The notes under the pieces were generated by a model that saw only the letters and a program-made list of their open reading frames with translations, was not told the origin of the DNA and searched no databases. Made by a program: the position numbers and the translations under genes. Positions 1 through 8,386 of a DNA stretch of 64,000 nucleotides are shown one piece after another. Each line of letters begins with the position of its first letter. Position 1 is the first letter of the stretch. Origin of the DNA: Paraeggerthella hominis. Its GTDB lineage: Bacteria; Actinomycetota; Coriobacteriia; Coriobacteriales; Eggerthellaceae. The stretch spans positions 62,001 through 126,000 of the forward strand of contig NZ_JAJNOQ010000002.1 of the NCBI RefSeq assembly GCF_021044775.1, in the 5' to 3' direction.

Positions 1-272
1 TCATTCGACCGACACTTTGCAGATTCGCACGCGCACCTCCAAAAGCGTCCGAGGGCACGTTCGTTGCGAGTCTAACCTCCCTATTGTAGCTATTTTCAAC
101 CAACCCGCTGTCCAATTCATCGAAACAGTGAAGCGCCTGGTGAGCACCTATAGAACATACAGAAAGGGCGCCGATAGTCCGACGCCCCCGTGAACTGAAA
201 CAGAGTATGCGATGCGAAGATCCGCGCCCGGTACGCCGCAAGCTCGCCGGAGTGCGAACTCGCCAGATGCGC
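1..272. other. Intergenic left edge
   Basis: No gene is supported here. On the minus strand a TTGGAC hexamer and a TAGCTA hexamer 17 bp apart, followed by GGGAGG, look like a promoter for a minus-strand gene beyond the left edge; an ATG lies at positions 4-2 on that strand. A short GGGCG/CGCCC hairpin near 177-191 followed by TTTCT on the minus strand could be the weak terminator of the transporter gene that ends at 273. Confidence 0.3.
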
Positions 273-839
273 TTACGCGTCGGGCTGCTTCACCACGCCA
301 AAGCGCTTGAGCGCCGTCAACAGAGGAAGACCCAGCACATACATGACCAGCGCCTCGCCCAAACCGGTCGCCACCACGCCGAACAGGTACATGGGAAGAT
401 ACATGCCATCAAGCGCAATGCTAGTGAACGGAATGGTGTAGTAACCCAAACCCTGCAGGATCAAGGGCAGGTACGCCGGCACGATGAGCGCGTTCGCTAT
501 CACCGGGCCAAGCAGCGCCAGCTTCGGCTTTTCGCGCATCTTCCAACACCAGAGCGCCCCTACAAACGTGGCCAAACTGCCGAACACCACGTCAAGCATG
601 CCAAGCGCGCCCGTACCGTTGACGGCCAGCGCAATCAGGTTCGCAATGATGCAGCCGACGGTCAAACCGGGAACGGCCGCAGGCGTGAGCACCGCCAGCA
701 CGCACACCGCTTCCGAGATGCGAAACTGCACCGGGCCCCAAGCTAAGCCTTGCAGCAGCATGAGGGTCACCAGCGTCGCCGCAGCATACACGGCTGCGAT
801 CATGCCCGCTTGGGCGACATACGTCGTCTTCTTGTTCAT
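273..839 (-). CDS. queT: QueT-family transporter (queuosine precursor ECF S component)
   Basis: 188-residue integral membrane protein, all hydrophobic helices joined by short loops, beginning MNKKTTYVAQAG. The early motif WGPVQFRISEA and the following region rich in small residues are typical of the QueT family, predicted substrate-binding (S) components of ECF transporters for queuosine precursors. Such proteins sit in the cytoplasmic membrane and use a shared energising module encoded elsewhere. I chose the ATG at 839 because AAGGAGATATCC directly precedes it; a longer open frame to 1076 has no ribosome site and reads as GC-rich filler. A leader of about 120 nt precedes it. Family assignment is fairly firm; the substrate is by analogy. 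Confidence 0.8.
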   Translation of the reverse strand: MNKKTTYVAQAGMIAAVYAAATLVTLMLLQGLAWGPVQFRISEAVCVLAVLTPAAVPGLTVGCIIANLIALAVNGTGALGMLDVVFGSLATFVGALWCWKMREKPKLALLGPVIANALIVPAYLPLILQGLGYYTIPFTSIALDGMYLPMYLFGVVATGLGEALVMYVLGLPLLTALKRFGVVKQPDA

Positions 840-1008
840 GGATATCTCCTTGTCTCCGCACGGCAAGCGCCGCGGGCTTTGGGCAACTATAGGTCGCAAG
901 TGCAGGGCCCAACGATGCAAATGCGAGACCTTCCGATGCGGGCGTGAAATCCGCAGCGCAAAGCCAGAAGGCAGTATAGCAGAGAAGCGGGCCTTGAGCG
1001 CGCCGCGC
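840..1008 (-). promoter_or_regulatory. Candidate promoter and structured leader of queT
   Basis: On the minus strand a TATACT -10 hexamer lies at 978-973, leaving a leader of about 125 nt before the queT ATG at 839. Just before the Shine-Dalgarno sequence the leader can fold CGCGGC/GCCGTG around a GCTT loop. QueT genes are often controlled by preQ1 riboswitches, but I could not match the conserved core of preQ1-I or preQ1-II, so only 'leader with a hairpin next to the ribosome site' is supported. Confidence 0.3.
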
Positions 1009-1487
1009 GACACGGCGCACAGCAAAGCCGAGGGCGCCAGGGGCGAGGGCGCTGTTCGCTTGGCGCTCGTTCGCACGCGGGCGTCTGCGCCGTCGTTCTG
1101 CGCGCAAGGACGCAGGAGGTTGAACGCGCAGGGGGCCGATGGCCGAACGCGCGGCTCGGTGCCTTTCCCGCGATTTTTTTGGACACGAAATCGCGGGACT
1201 GCGCTCCTTGCGCGGCTTGTCGGGTGCGGTCGTTTTGTGCGCCCGCATCAACGAACCAGCTCACCGAGACGCAGCGGATTCGACGGCTGTCGAGAGTCCT
1301 CGTCCAGCAGCGCAGACCGGGGATTTTGCGCCACGAACGGATCGAACGATCCCACCAACAGATCTTCGCCCTGCCGCCAGACCATCGGGCTGGGAGCGCA
1401 ACGCGCGCAGCCCAGCCGCAACTCGTCGGGTAGAATACGACAGAAAGAACATCGCGCGTCCGCGCCCGAAGAGAAAGCCGGAACTGC
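1009..1487. other. Intergenic region between divergent queT and nitroreductase genes
   Basis: No convincing gene. It holds a perfect 10-bp inverted repeat CCCGCGATTT/AAATCGCGGG at 1167-1176 and 1188-1197 with a T-rich loop, a possible bidirectional terminator or hairpin. A TAGAAT hexamer at 1431-1436 is a plausible -10 element for the downstream nitroreductase. The several open frames here (for example 1139-1567 plus) have arginine-rich composition typical of non-coding high-GC DNA and no ribosome sites. Confidence 0.35.
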
Positions 1488-2006
1488 ATGAAAACCTTGC
1501 AAGCGATACAGCAGCGCAGAAGCGTGCGCGCCTTCACAGACGAGCCGGTGGAAACCAGCGTGCTTGAAGAACTGGTGGAAGCGGGAGCTTGGGCGCCGTC
1601 GGGCAGCAACGTGCAGGCATGGAAATTCGGCATCGTGACCGATCCGCAGCTGGTACGCAAAATCGACCTGTTCTCGCCGGGCATGAGCGGCAACCCGCCT
1701 GCGCTCATCGTCGCGTGCTCCGACCGCGCGTACGCGCAAAGGCGGGGTGGCGCGAAAGGCGCAGACGAGTTCGCAACGCTTGACTGCGCGTACGCCTCGC
1801 AGAACATCATGCTGGCGGCAGCCGATCGGGGGCTGGGCACCTGCGCTATCAAGTCCTACAACGACACGGCGCTGCGACGCATCCTCAACCTGCCCGACAA
1901 CATAGTCATCGAGCTGGTAATCGCGATAGGCCATCCAGCACACAAGCCGAAAGCGCCCGCGCGCAAGCCCCTGGCCGAGATCGCCTTCTACAACACCTGG
2001 AATTAG
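1488..2006 (+). CDS. Small nitroreductase-family protein
   Basis: 172 residues. The N-terminal QQRRSVRAF is the FMN-phosphate-binding arginine-serine motif of the nitroreductase fold, APSGSNVQAW (about 36-45) is the second FMN loop, and AADRGLGTCAI (about 110-120) is the conserved Gly-Leu-Gly segment. The family are FMN-dependent, usually dimeric NAD(P)H oxidoreductases acting on nitroaromatics, quinones or flavins in the cytosol. At 172 residues it is at the short end of the family, lacking the inserted helices of NfsB-type enzymes. The ribosome site is weak. It is followed after 9 bp by the DUF6092 gene, so the two are probably cotranscribed. The substrate cannot be told from sequence. Confidence 0.85.
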   Translation: MKTLQAIQQRRSVRAFTDEPVETSVLEELVEAGAWAPSGSNVQAWKFGIVTDPQLVRKIDLFSPGMSGNPPALIVACSDRAYAQRRGGAKGADEFATLDCAYASQNIMLAAADRGLGTCAIKSYNDTALRRILNLPDNIVIELVIAIGHPAHKPKAPARKPLAEIAFYNTWN

Positions 2007-2015
2007 GAGCACAGC

Positions 2016-2288
2016 ATGAACACGAACAACGCAATGGAATTGCTAGTGTACATGGTAACGTCGGCTGCGGGATTGCAGGGAGAGCCGGAAGCTTACGGAC
2101 CCTTGCGTTTGATCGAGGCGTCCAAGCGCCTTGCCCTCATGCTGGCCGAAGAGGACGCCGATCGTGCAGCAGCCTTGCAAGAGCTGGCCGAGCTCATCGA
2201 CGCCCGGAAAAACGATTGCATGACCGACGAAGATTCGTTCTACGCCATGCTCAATGACGCAGCCGCCAAACTAGTGGAATGCGTGTAG
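2016..2288 (+). CDS. DUF6092-like small protein
   Basis: 90-residue soluble, acidic, largely helical protein. The opening AMELLVYMVTSAAGL and YGPLRLIEASKRL resemble the DUF6092 family of small actinobacterial proteins of unknown function. It starts 9 bp after the nitroreductase stop, with GGAGCACAGC before the ATG, so it is likely the second gene of that operon. The stop codon lies inside a 32-bp unit that is repeated once more directly downstream. No catalytic motif is visible. Confidence 0.7.
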   Translation: MNTNNAMELLVYMVTSAAGLQGEPEAYGPLRLIEASKRLALMLAEEDADRAAALQELAELIDARKNDCMTDEDSFYAMLNDAAAKLVECV

Positions 2289-2342
2289 CGAGAACTCGCC
2301 GTGCAGCCGGATGCGTGTAAGGAGAACTCGCCGCGCAGCCGG
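2279..2342 (+). repeat. Two tandem 32-bp units at the 3' end of the DUF6092 gene
   Basis: Units at 2279-2310 and 2311-2342 are identical at 29 of 32 positions, each starting ATGCGTGTA and ending GCAGCCGG. The first contains the TAG stop of the gene and the second carries a TAA in the same place, so a slippage-type duplication has copied the end of the gene into the spacer. A third partial unit begins at 2343. Confidence 0.7.
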
Positions 2343-2358
2343 ATGCGCGGCGGACGGC

Positions 2359-2704
2359 AAGCAGGCGATTCCTCGGTGACGTGCCGGCGCGCTGCCCGCT
2401 TGTTGCCGCCGCTTCCCGCCGCCATAGGGGAAACATGCGCACGAAAAACCGCCCTGCGTGGCAGTTTCTTGCGGTTTGAGGTCGTCATGTTGAGCGCTCT
2501 CTTCGCCATGGCGCTGCCCGCGTTTAGTTTTGCCTGGTCACAGCTCTGGAGTGTCGTATCGCGCTTTCGAGGGCGCTCGTCCGGCCAAGCCAAACGACCC
2601 CTAAACGTGAAAACCTGCCAGCGAAGGCGATTTTTCGTGCGCGGCTGCGCCAGCGGCGGGCCGCCGGCGCATCCGGCCCAGGCGCGCGCCCCGTCGACGG
2701 CTCG
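2359..2704 (+). repeat. Segment shared with 11072-11415 (copy A)
   Basis: About 346 bp, closely similar to 11072-11415 over its whole length, starting at AAGCAGGCGATTCC and ending near CGGCTCG. It contains the 206-bp inverted-repeat element described at 2437-2642 plus about 78 bp on the left and 62 bp on the right that are also shared, so copies A and B are duplicated with their flanks. Shadow open frames across it are not genes. Confidence 0.75.
2437..2642 (+). mobile_element. 206-bp inverted-repeat element, copy A (MITE-like or structured RNA)
   Basis: Begins GCGCACGAAAAACC and ends with the inverted form GGTTTTT-CGTGCGC-type sequence (a GA change interrupts the right arm). Each arm is itself a terminator-like hairpin with AAAACC opposite GGTTTT around GCC/GGC. 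The core carries TTTTGCCTGGTCA 91 bp from the left end. The left arm of this copy is degenerate (GCAGTTTCTTGCGG instead of GGCAGGTTTT). Copies B (11147-11352) and C (48559-48764) have exactly the same length. No open frame is shared, so it is non-autonomous or non-coding. Confidence 0.65.
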
Positions 2705-2757
2705 CCACCGCAGCCGACCCAGGCACAATCCGCCGGCCCAACCCGGTCGCGCTGCCG

Positions 2758-3426
2758 CTATGCGGCTTTTCGATCGATCATCGCACGCCGAACGCGCAAA
2801 AGGGCATAAGTGGCAAACAGCACCGAGTACACCGCCACGCTGACCTGCGCGGCCACGCCTCCATGCAAAGCAGGCGGCAGCAGCATGAGCATCAGATGCA
2901 GATATACCAAACCGAAAAACGGGTACGCCAGCATCTGCACGCGCTTCCACGTGTCTTTCTTCATGCGCTTCTTGACCACGTTGAACGACGTAACCCCTAA
3001 GACCAGCAAAAGGGCGAACAGCACCAAAGCAACCACGAACGAGATCATCACGGCGCCCTTGTTCACACCGCCCAATCGAGGCAGGTACGAGACAAGGTAC
3101 ACGGCCATGTGCCCCAACGACAGAATCCAGGCGATAATGGACAGCTCCGCGCGAATGGGACGAAGCCAACGGCCTGCTCGAGAATCGCGCGAGAACACGC
3201 CGATGAACATCACCACGGCGAACAAAGCCAAGGCCAGCATGCATTTTTGAACGAGCAGGAACAAAGCGCTCCACACTGCACGCGGCATTGGGAAAAACTC
3301 CGCCGCAATGAACAGCACGCTCACCGCCACGGCCAAAATATAGAAAGCCACCGGTGCCTTCTTTATGGGATTGCGCAACGCAAACGCCGCCGCAACGGCG
3401 CAAATAAAGACCAGCAGGAAATCCAT
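2758..3426 (-). CDS. Ferric-reductase-like/cytochrome b membrane protein
   Basis: 222 residues with about six to seven membrane helices. Histidines in SLGHMAVYL and VYLHLMLML lie within helices and could ligate haem, and the loop KKDTWKRVQMLAYPFFGLVYLH resembles the ferric-reductase-like transmembrane domain (as in MsrQ/YedZ). It is the last gene of the molybdoenzyme operon (8 bp after the TorD gene), where a NrfD/DmsC-type quinol subunit would normally be expected. I infer it passes electrons between quinol and the ferredoxin-like subunit. The fold assignment is moderately sure; haem binding and role are inferred. Confidence 0.65.
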   Translation of the reverse strand: MDFLLVFICAVAAAFALRNPIKKAPVAFYILAVAVSVLFIAAEFFPMPRAVWSALFLLVQKCMLALALFAVVMFIGVFSRDSRAGRWLRPIRAELSIIAWILSLGHMAVYLVSYLPRLGGVNKGAVMISFVVALVLFALLLVLGVTSFNVVKKRMKKDTWKRVQMLAYPFFGLVYLHLMLMLLPPALHGGVAAQVSVAVYSVLFATYALLRVRRAMIDRKAA

Positions 3427-3434
3427 ACGTTCCC

Positions 3435-4115
3435 CTATTCTTCGTCAGGCAAGGACGTCAAGACGGCGGAAGCGTACAAGGCGAGCGCGGCGTACGGCCC
3501 GTCGGTCAAGTCGCAGGTTTGCTCCATGAATCGGGGGAGCCAGGCAAGCGCGTGGCTTCGAAGAAACGCTTGAGTTTGCTCGTTTAGACTGGTCAGCGTT
3601 TCTTTATTCTCGGTGCGAACAGCCTCGGCCTGCTGAGCGAACAGGTACGAAAGAAACTCGAACTCCTCCTGAACGCTGTCGCACGGCTCTTTGCGCCCGT
3701 TCTTCGCCATCACTCCGGCTTCGCGCATGCAGCGCTCGACGTCAAGCGTGACGGGCGTGCGGAACAACGAGGGAACACCCGGAGCGCCCATGGAAACATG
3801 CAGGAAAGCACTTTCGTAAGGGAAAATCGGCGTGTGCCCGCCCGGCGCAAGGTACAAGCGCGAGTACGTTTTCCTCATCTCCGACAAAACGTCCGCAACG
3901 GACGATTCCGCCCATGCCCGCAGCCCCGTTGCCAAATCATCAGCAACGGAAGCCGACATACCCATGTCCAACAGGCAAGACCGAGCATCGTCGGCCAGAG
4001 CACCTTCGACGAGCGCAGTTGCAAACACGTCGTCAGGATATGAAAACGCGCGCGAAAGAAGCTCACACGCGTCGGCCCTCCCCACGGCCCTTTTCAAAGC
4101 GTCGTATTGCTCCAT
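3435..4115 (-). CDS. TorD/DmsD-family molybdoenzyme chaperone
   Basis: 226-residue, cysteine-poor, all-helical cytosolic protein. The stretch TYSRLYLAPGGHTPIFPYES (about 85-104) matches the conserved family signature in which an aromatic-leucine-phenylalanine motif is followed by proline-rich PYES. TorD-family chaperones bind the Tat signal and the apo-form of a molybdopterin oxidoreductase until the cofactor is inserted. Its place between the iron-sulphur subunit and the membrane protein gene makes the Tat-exported enzyme encoded at 4855-7329 the obvious client. Confidence 0.88.
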   Translation of the reverse strand: MEQYDALKRAVGRADACELLSRAFSYPDDVFATALVEGALADDARSCLLDMGMSASVADDLATGLRAWAESSVADVLSEMRKTYSRLYLAPGGHTPIFPYESAFLHVSMGAPGVPSLFRTPVTLDVERCMREAGVMAKNGRKEPCDSVQEEFEFLSYLFAQQAEAVRTENKETLTSLNEQTQAFLRSHALAWLPRFMEQTCDLTDGPYAALALYASAVLTSLPDEE

Positions 4116-4177
4116 GCTTCCTCCCCCTTTTTGAAAAGGGGCGGCGGTTGCTGCAAAAACCGCCGCCCCGCGTAAAG

Positions 4178-4840
4178 CTATTGCAGGTAGTACACGCTCG
4201 GCTCAGTGCCGGCATCTTCCTGCAAGAGCAGGACTTCGCGGCCCTCGATAGCCTTGGACACCGCGGACTCGGGGTCGTCCAGATCGCCCCAGTAGCGCGC
4301 ACGGCCCGGGCACAGCTGCATGCAAGCGGGCACCTCGTCACGGTCGATGAGGTTCTTGCAGAACGTGCACTTCTCCACCGTACCGGCCTTATGAGGCGGC
4401 GCGTCATACTCGCCTACCACCACGTCAAGGTAGTACTCGGGACTCTTGATGAGCGTGCGCACGCCCTCGTACGGGCACGCCTTGATGCACGACTCGCACC
4501 CGATGCACAGCTCGCTGTCCACCGATACGATGCCGGTCTCCTCATCCTTGACGGTAGCGCCCGTCGGGCACACGTCGAGGCACGCAGGCTTCTTGCAGTG
4601 TTGGCACTGCATAGGGAAAAAGGACAGCACCGGGTCATCGTGCGTCCCGCCAGCACAGTCATTGGAAACGGCACCGGTCGCAACTGCCAGACCAAGCGTA
4701 TCAAGACTCTTATCCGACTTGGTGTACACAATGTTGTAGTTAACATCCTTTGGCATATTGTTCGCGATCTTACACGCAGCGGCACACGCTTGGCAGCCGA
4801 AGCAACGATTCAGGTCGATCGCCATTCCGTAACGGGTCAT
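4178..4840 (-). CDS. 4Fe-4S dicluster electron-transfer subunit (DmsB-like)
   Basis: 220 residues with four cysteine clusters in order: CFGCQACAAAC (from 13), CQHCKKPACLDVC (about 79), CIGCESCIKAC (about 107) and CTFCKNLIDRDEVPAC followed by MQLC (about 152). This is the four-[4Fe-4S] arrangement of DmsB/NrfC/PhsB-type subunits, which move electrons between the membrane anchor and the molybdenum subunit. There is no signal peptide, so it is probably exported bound to its Tat-tagged partner. It lies 14 bp downstream of the catalytic subunit gene. Confidence 0.92.
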   Translation of the reverse strand: MTRYGMAIDLNRCFGCQACAAACKIANNMPKDVNYNIVYTKSDKSLDTLGLAVATGAVSNDCAGGTHDDPVLSFFPMQCQHCKKPACLDVCPTGATVKDEETGIVSVDSELCIGCESCIKACPYEGVRTLIKSPEYYLDVVVGEYDAPPHKAGTVEKCTFCKNLIDRDEVPACMQLCPGRARYWGDLDDPESAVSKAIEGREVLLLQEDAGTEPSVYYLQ

Positions 4841-4854
4841 TCCTCACCACTCCC

Positions 4855-7329
4855 TTACAGTTTCTCGATCATGACCGCAACATCATTGAAAGCCTGGTTT
4901 GCAATCATGGAGTTGTAGTCCTTCGAAGACAGGTTTGCAAAATGACCATCGATGAAATCGTCTTTCTGCCAGCTGCGTCCCGACGAGATCATCTTGCGCG
5001 GCAAACCAGCGCTGATAGCCGCCTTCATGACCACATACCCGTTATCGTTGGATAAGCGTACGGTATCGCCCTCTGCAATGCCCAGCTCAGCCGCGTCATC
5101 GGGGTTGATACGCACCACCGGCTCGCGCTCGAACTCGCGCACGTAGCCGCATTCCCACCATTGCGTATGGGTATGAGTGCGCATGTGCTCGGACAGCAAG
5201 CTAAACGGATACGTCTTCCGATACTCGCGGTCCTCGCCAACGTAGACGGGAGTCTCCCAATGCAAACCGCGCTCTTTCGAGATGTCGAAATCGGTCGTAG
5301 CAACGTTGTTGGGAACGGCAACCTCCTGGTACAGCTGAATGCGCCCAGTTTCCGTAGGCAGCGGATCGGCGGAGCCCAGCTTGTCGCCTTCCGGATAGAT
5401 GCGAACAGCGCCCTTCGCCTTGATGTTCTCAAGCGTGCAGTCCAAAGACTTCCAATACTCGGAATCCAGAATGGTCTCGGCATACTCGTCTTCCGTGCAC
5501 CAGAACTCGCCCAAACCAAGGCGATCCAGAATATCGCCAAAGATTTGGAAGTCAGGCTTCGATTCGCCCTGCGGCTCGACGCACTTTTCCTGCCACAAAA
5601 GATACGGGTGAGAAGAGAACAAGAAGCCGATGTCCTGCTGCTCGAACCAATGAGCGGCGGGCAGCACGATATCCGCGTACTTGCACGTTTCGGTCATGCA
5701 CATGTCGGCCACCACGACGAACTCGAGAGCATCGATCCAGCGTGACGTATAATCGTTGCTGCACATGGTCACAAGCGGGTTCGAGCAATGGATGTACGCG
5801 CTTTTCACCACGTAGTCCTCGCCCTTGAACTTGCCCGTAGTGAACACCTCTTCGAACACCGTCGTATCCAGATGTCCCGAAATGCCCGGAGCCGCCTCTC
5901 CTGCGGAATTAACCGGATAGCAGGCACCTTTGATGTTGGAGAACAGCATCTGAGGCAGGTATTCCTCGCTCTGGCCGATCGCAGCACCAGGCTTGCCAGC
6001 ATTGCCAGTCAGCAATCCGACCAAATATACCGGCCAACCAGTGTAGTGTGCGTTGCGATAATGGTTCAAGCCTTGCATGATTTCGGTCGTCACCGGACCG
6101 TCCTCGTGATACACGCGTGCCAGCTCTTGAATGTCCTCTACGGAAACGCCGCACACAGCAGATGCCGCTTCGGGCGTCCAAGCGGAAATGTAACTCATAG
6201 CATTCTCGTACACCGTTTGAACCACAATGCCCTCGATGGGAGCCACGTTCTTGAGCGCCGGCTTCTGAGCCTCGCTGAACGCAACGGCCTTGCTCGCAGC
6301 TTCGTCCCATACGGCAGGCGGGCTGATAACCTTCGGCTTGCCCGTAAGCGGGTCAACGTCGCCCTCGGTCGGCTCAACGCCCAGATCGCTCATGCGTAGG
6401 TACATGCCATCTTCCTTGATGAGCAGGCCACAGTTGGTCTTGCTGCGCAGCGTATCCTCATCCACCCAACCGTTCCCGATCAGCACGTTCAAAACACCTA
6501 ACGCGAGCGCACCGTCCGTACCGGGCTTGACGGGTATCCACCAATCGGCCTTGGCCGTGTTCGGGTTGTACACCGGATCGATCACGATAAGGCGCGTCCC
6601 GTTTTCCTTTGCCTCCATCATGAAGTGCAGGGTATGAGGGAGCGAAATAGCAGGGTTGTTGCCCCAAAGAATCTGCGTTTTTGCATTCTTACGATCAGTA
6701 AGCTCATTGCCCAGATCAGCTCCACCATGAGCACGCGACGCGCCGTATCCCGTTCCTACGTCAACATCTAGGCCGGCGTCGGTGCATCCAAGAATGTTCT
6801 CGAACCGCACAACCGCACCTGCCGCGTTGCAACTACCGCTATACAAAGCATAGTTTCCCGATCCGTAAAAAAACATGATGGACTTCGGGCCGAATTGCTC
6901 GCGATAGCTCTTCCACTTCTCAGCTATGGTATCGAGCGCCTCGTCCCAGCTAATGCGCTCAAAATCGTTCGAACCACGCTCTCCCACGCGTTTCATGGGA
7001 TACAGCACGCGCTCCGAACTGTACATACGACCCACGTGCGTCAAGCCACGAGGACAGATGCGGTTGTACTCCGTGTTCGGCATATCGCGCGCCGACGTAC
7101 GCACCACTTGCCCGTCGCGCACGTGCACATTCAAAAAGCAGCCGCCGCCGCAGTTACCACGGCAGACACCCGGGTAAAGCTGCGTCTCGGGGGCTTCCTG
7201 CTTCTTGTCCGTTTCCTCCAGATTCTTGGCCTGCGGGCTGCAGCCAACCAGCGCGCCCGTTGCAGTGAGCGCCGCCGCGCCCTTGATGAAGCTTCTGCGG
7301 GTGAAACCATGCGTTGCATTTTCAGCCAT
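4855..7329 (-). CDS. Tat-exported molybdopterin-dependent oxidoreductase, catalytic subunit
   Basis: 824 residues from the ATG at 7329, chosen because GAGAGGAGCAAGC precedes it and the Tat motif RRSFIKG then falls at about 12-18, followed by a hydrophobic stretch and GCSPQ. A [4Fe-4S] motif C-x3-C-x3-C-x27-C starts at CRGNCGGGC. Later motifs ILWGNNPA, VIDPVYNPNTAKADWWIPVKPGT-type and TETGRIQLY are bis-MGD binding signatures of the DMSO reductase superfamily. Where a Ser, Cys, Asp or Sec molybdenum ligand is expected I read DVDVGTGYG, with no obvious ligand. The substrate is unknown; candidates are S-oxides, N-oxides or a dietary or drug compound, as Eggerthellaceae have many paralogues. It heads a four-gene operon. 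Confidence 0.9.
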   Translation of the reverse strand: MAENATHGFTRRSFIKGAAALTATGALVGCSPQAKNLEETDKKQEAPETQLYPGVCRGNCGGGCFLNVHVRDGQVVRTSARDMPNTEYNRICPRGLTHVGRMYSSERVLYPMKRVGERGSNDFERISWDEALDTIAEKWKSYREQFGPKSIMFFYGSGNYALYSGSCNAAGAVVRFENILGCTDAGLDVDVGTGYGASRAHGGADLGNELTDRKNAKTQILWGNNPAISLPHTLHFMMEAKENGTRLIVIDPVYNPNTAKADWWIPVKPGTDGALALGVLNVLIGNGWVDEDTLRSKTNCGLLIKEDGMYLRMSDLGVEPTEGDVDPLTGKPKVISPPAVWDEAASKAVAFSEAQKPALKNVAPIEGIVVQTVYENAMSYISAWTPEAASAVCGVSVEDIQELARVYHEDGPVTTEIMQGLNHYRNAHYTGWPVYLVGLLTGNAGKPGAAIGQSEEYLPQMLFSNIKGACYPVNSAGEAAPGISGHLDTTVFEEVFTTGKFKGEDYVVKSAYIHCSNPLVTMCSNDYTSRWIDALEFVVVADMCMTETCKYADIVLPAAHWFEQQDIGFLFSSHPYLLWQEKCVEPQGESKPDFQIFGDILDRLGLGEFWCTEDEYAETILDSEYWKSLDCTLENIKAKGAVRIYPEGDKLGSADPLPTETGRIQLYQEVAVPNNVATTDFDISKERGLHWETPVYVGEDREYRKTYPFSLLSEHMRTHTHTQWWECGYVREFEREPVVRINPDDAAELGIAEGDTVRLSNDNGYVVMKAAISAGLPRKMISSGRSWQKDDFIDGHFANLSSKDYNSMIANQAFNDVAVMIEKL

Positions 7330-7469
7330 GCTTGCTCCTCTCGTTCTCTCCCCACGACCTCTCGGCCGCACCGTTCTTGTGCTGCGAACAGCAGGGAGGG
7401 AGGCCGTCCGCAGCACAAGATGGAAAGTCTCGCTTCCCCCGACTTTCCCTTGCTATGCACTCTACGGAT

Positions 7470-7562
7470 CATTGAAAATTATTGCGATAAACCGAAAATA
7501 AGTTTTGCGTTAAGAAGATATTAACCGGATATTAATGACTAGATTAATAAGATTAAATGGTG
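7470..7562 (-). promoter_or_regulatory. AT-rich promoter region of the molybdoenzyme operon
   Basis: This roughly 90-bp stretch is strikingly AT-rich against its surroundings. It contains the near-palindrome TTATTGCGATAA at about 7481-7492 and several TTAAT repeats, a layout that suits a promoter with one or more regulator sites, possibly FNR/CRP-like. No experimental motif can be assigned by eye. Confidence 0.35.
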
Positions 7563-7614
7563 CATCGAGGATGCGAAAAGGTGCCGGACAATCTCGCCAA
7601 GCAAGAAAATCCGC

Positions 7615-8061
7615 CTAAGACCTGGCCAGATCGTACTCATAGCCAGCGGGGCGGTAGACTTCGCAGAACTGCTGAGGGGTCATAGCGGCAACGGGAGATC
7701 CGACAAAGTCCCGCACGTTTCGAGTCACAATGAGATCGACTCCATGTCGAAAAGCAGCCCAGGCGACCATTGCATCTTCAAAATCGCCCAGAGGATCGAC
7801 CAACGCGTGACGAAGGTCAACCTCCGTCACATCAAGGACGCTTACGACGTCAACTAAATTCTGGAGCGCCGAAATGGCTCCCGGCTTTGAAGCGTATTTA
7901 CGAGCAGAAAGAACGTACTGAACCGTGGGCGCCATCGACGCGGTCATGAATGGCTCGAACCGCTTCAGCAACATCACGTCCAACGCCTGGAACGAATAAA
8001 GCACGTCTTCGGTCGCTCCTAAAATGTCAACTATGACATTAACGTCAAGAAGCACTTTCAT
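7615..8061 (-). CDS. PIN-domain toxin (VapC-like)
   Basis: 148 residues. The N-terminal MKVLLDVNVIVDIL gives the first PIN-domain acidic residue (D6), GDFEDAMVAWAA (about 92-103) supplies the E/D pair, and VDLIVTRNVRDF supplies the later Asp, the usual metal-binding set of a PIN ribonuclease. VapC-type toxins cleave tRNA or rRNA. Its start codon overlaps the stop of the antitoxin gene by 4 bp (ATGA), the usual coupling of a type II toxin-antitoxin pair. Targets are not predictable from sequence. Confidence 0.85.
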   Translation of the reverse strand: MKVLLDVNVIVDILGATEDVLYSFQALDVMLLKRFEPFMTASMAPTVQYVLSARKYASKPGAISALQNLVDVVSVLDVTEVDLRHALVDPLGDFEDAMVAWAAFRHGVDLIVTRNVRDFVGSPVAAMTPQQFCEVYRPAGYEYDLARS

Positions 8062-8363
8062 GAGCGCAACCCCGGTCCGTGCTTTTCTACCAGGTAGTCG
8101 CGATATTCCTGCCGTGCGTCAACTCCACGAGGCAAGTCGACCACCCCCACCAGCGAACGAAGCTTCTCGCGGCGCTTGGACACTTCGTCGCATGCACCCG
8201 CATCGCCACGCATCCACTCAGGCACACGTTGCTCTCGCTCCAAATACTCATAGAGGCATCGAACGGCTTGCGTCGTCGACACCCCTTCGCGCGCCAAAAC
8301 TTGACCTCCGCGACGCTTCAGGTCTTCCGGCAACCGCGCATTAATCGTTCCCGCAACAGCCAT
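8058..8363 (-). CDS. Antitoxin partner, ribbon-helix-helix (RelB/VapB-like)
   Basis: 101 residues from the ATG at 8363, preceded by AAAGGAGGCGAAA. The N-terminus MAVAGTINARLPEDLKRRGG followed by a helix-turn-helix segment EGVSTTQAVRCLYEYLER fits a ribbon-helix-helix DNA-binding antitoxin as in RelB/DinJ. The acidic and basic C-terminal tail would wrap the toxin. It precedes and overlaps the PIN toxin gene. A perfect 17-bp-arm palindrome covering the promoter 24 bp upstream is the expected autoregulatory operator. Confidence 0.82.
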   Translation of the reverse strand: MAVAGTINARLPEDLKRRGGQVLAREGVSTTQAVRCLYEYLEREQRVPEWMRGDAGACDEVSKRREKLRSLVGVVDLPRGVDARQEYRDYLVEKHGPGLRS

Positions 8364-8386
8364 TTTCGCCTCCTTTGCTCTGCACG

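Noticed and set aside
840..972. preQ1 riboswitch in the queT leader
   Set aside because: The leader length and hairpin near the ribosome site are suggestive, but the conserved preQ1-I and preQ1-II core bases could not be found by eye.
2240..3403. 387-residue minus frame spanning the repeat and the membrane protein gene
   Set aside because: It is out of frame with the real membrane protein gene and reads through the inverted repeat; a shadow.
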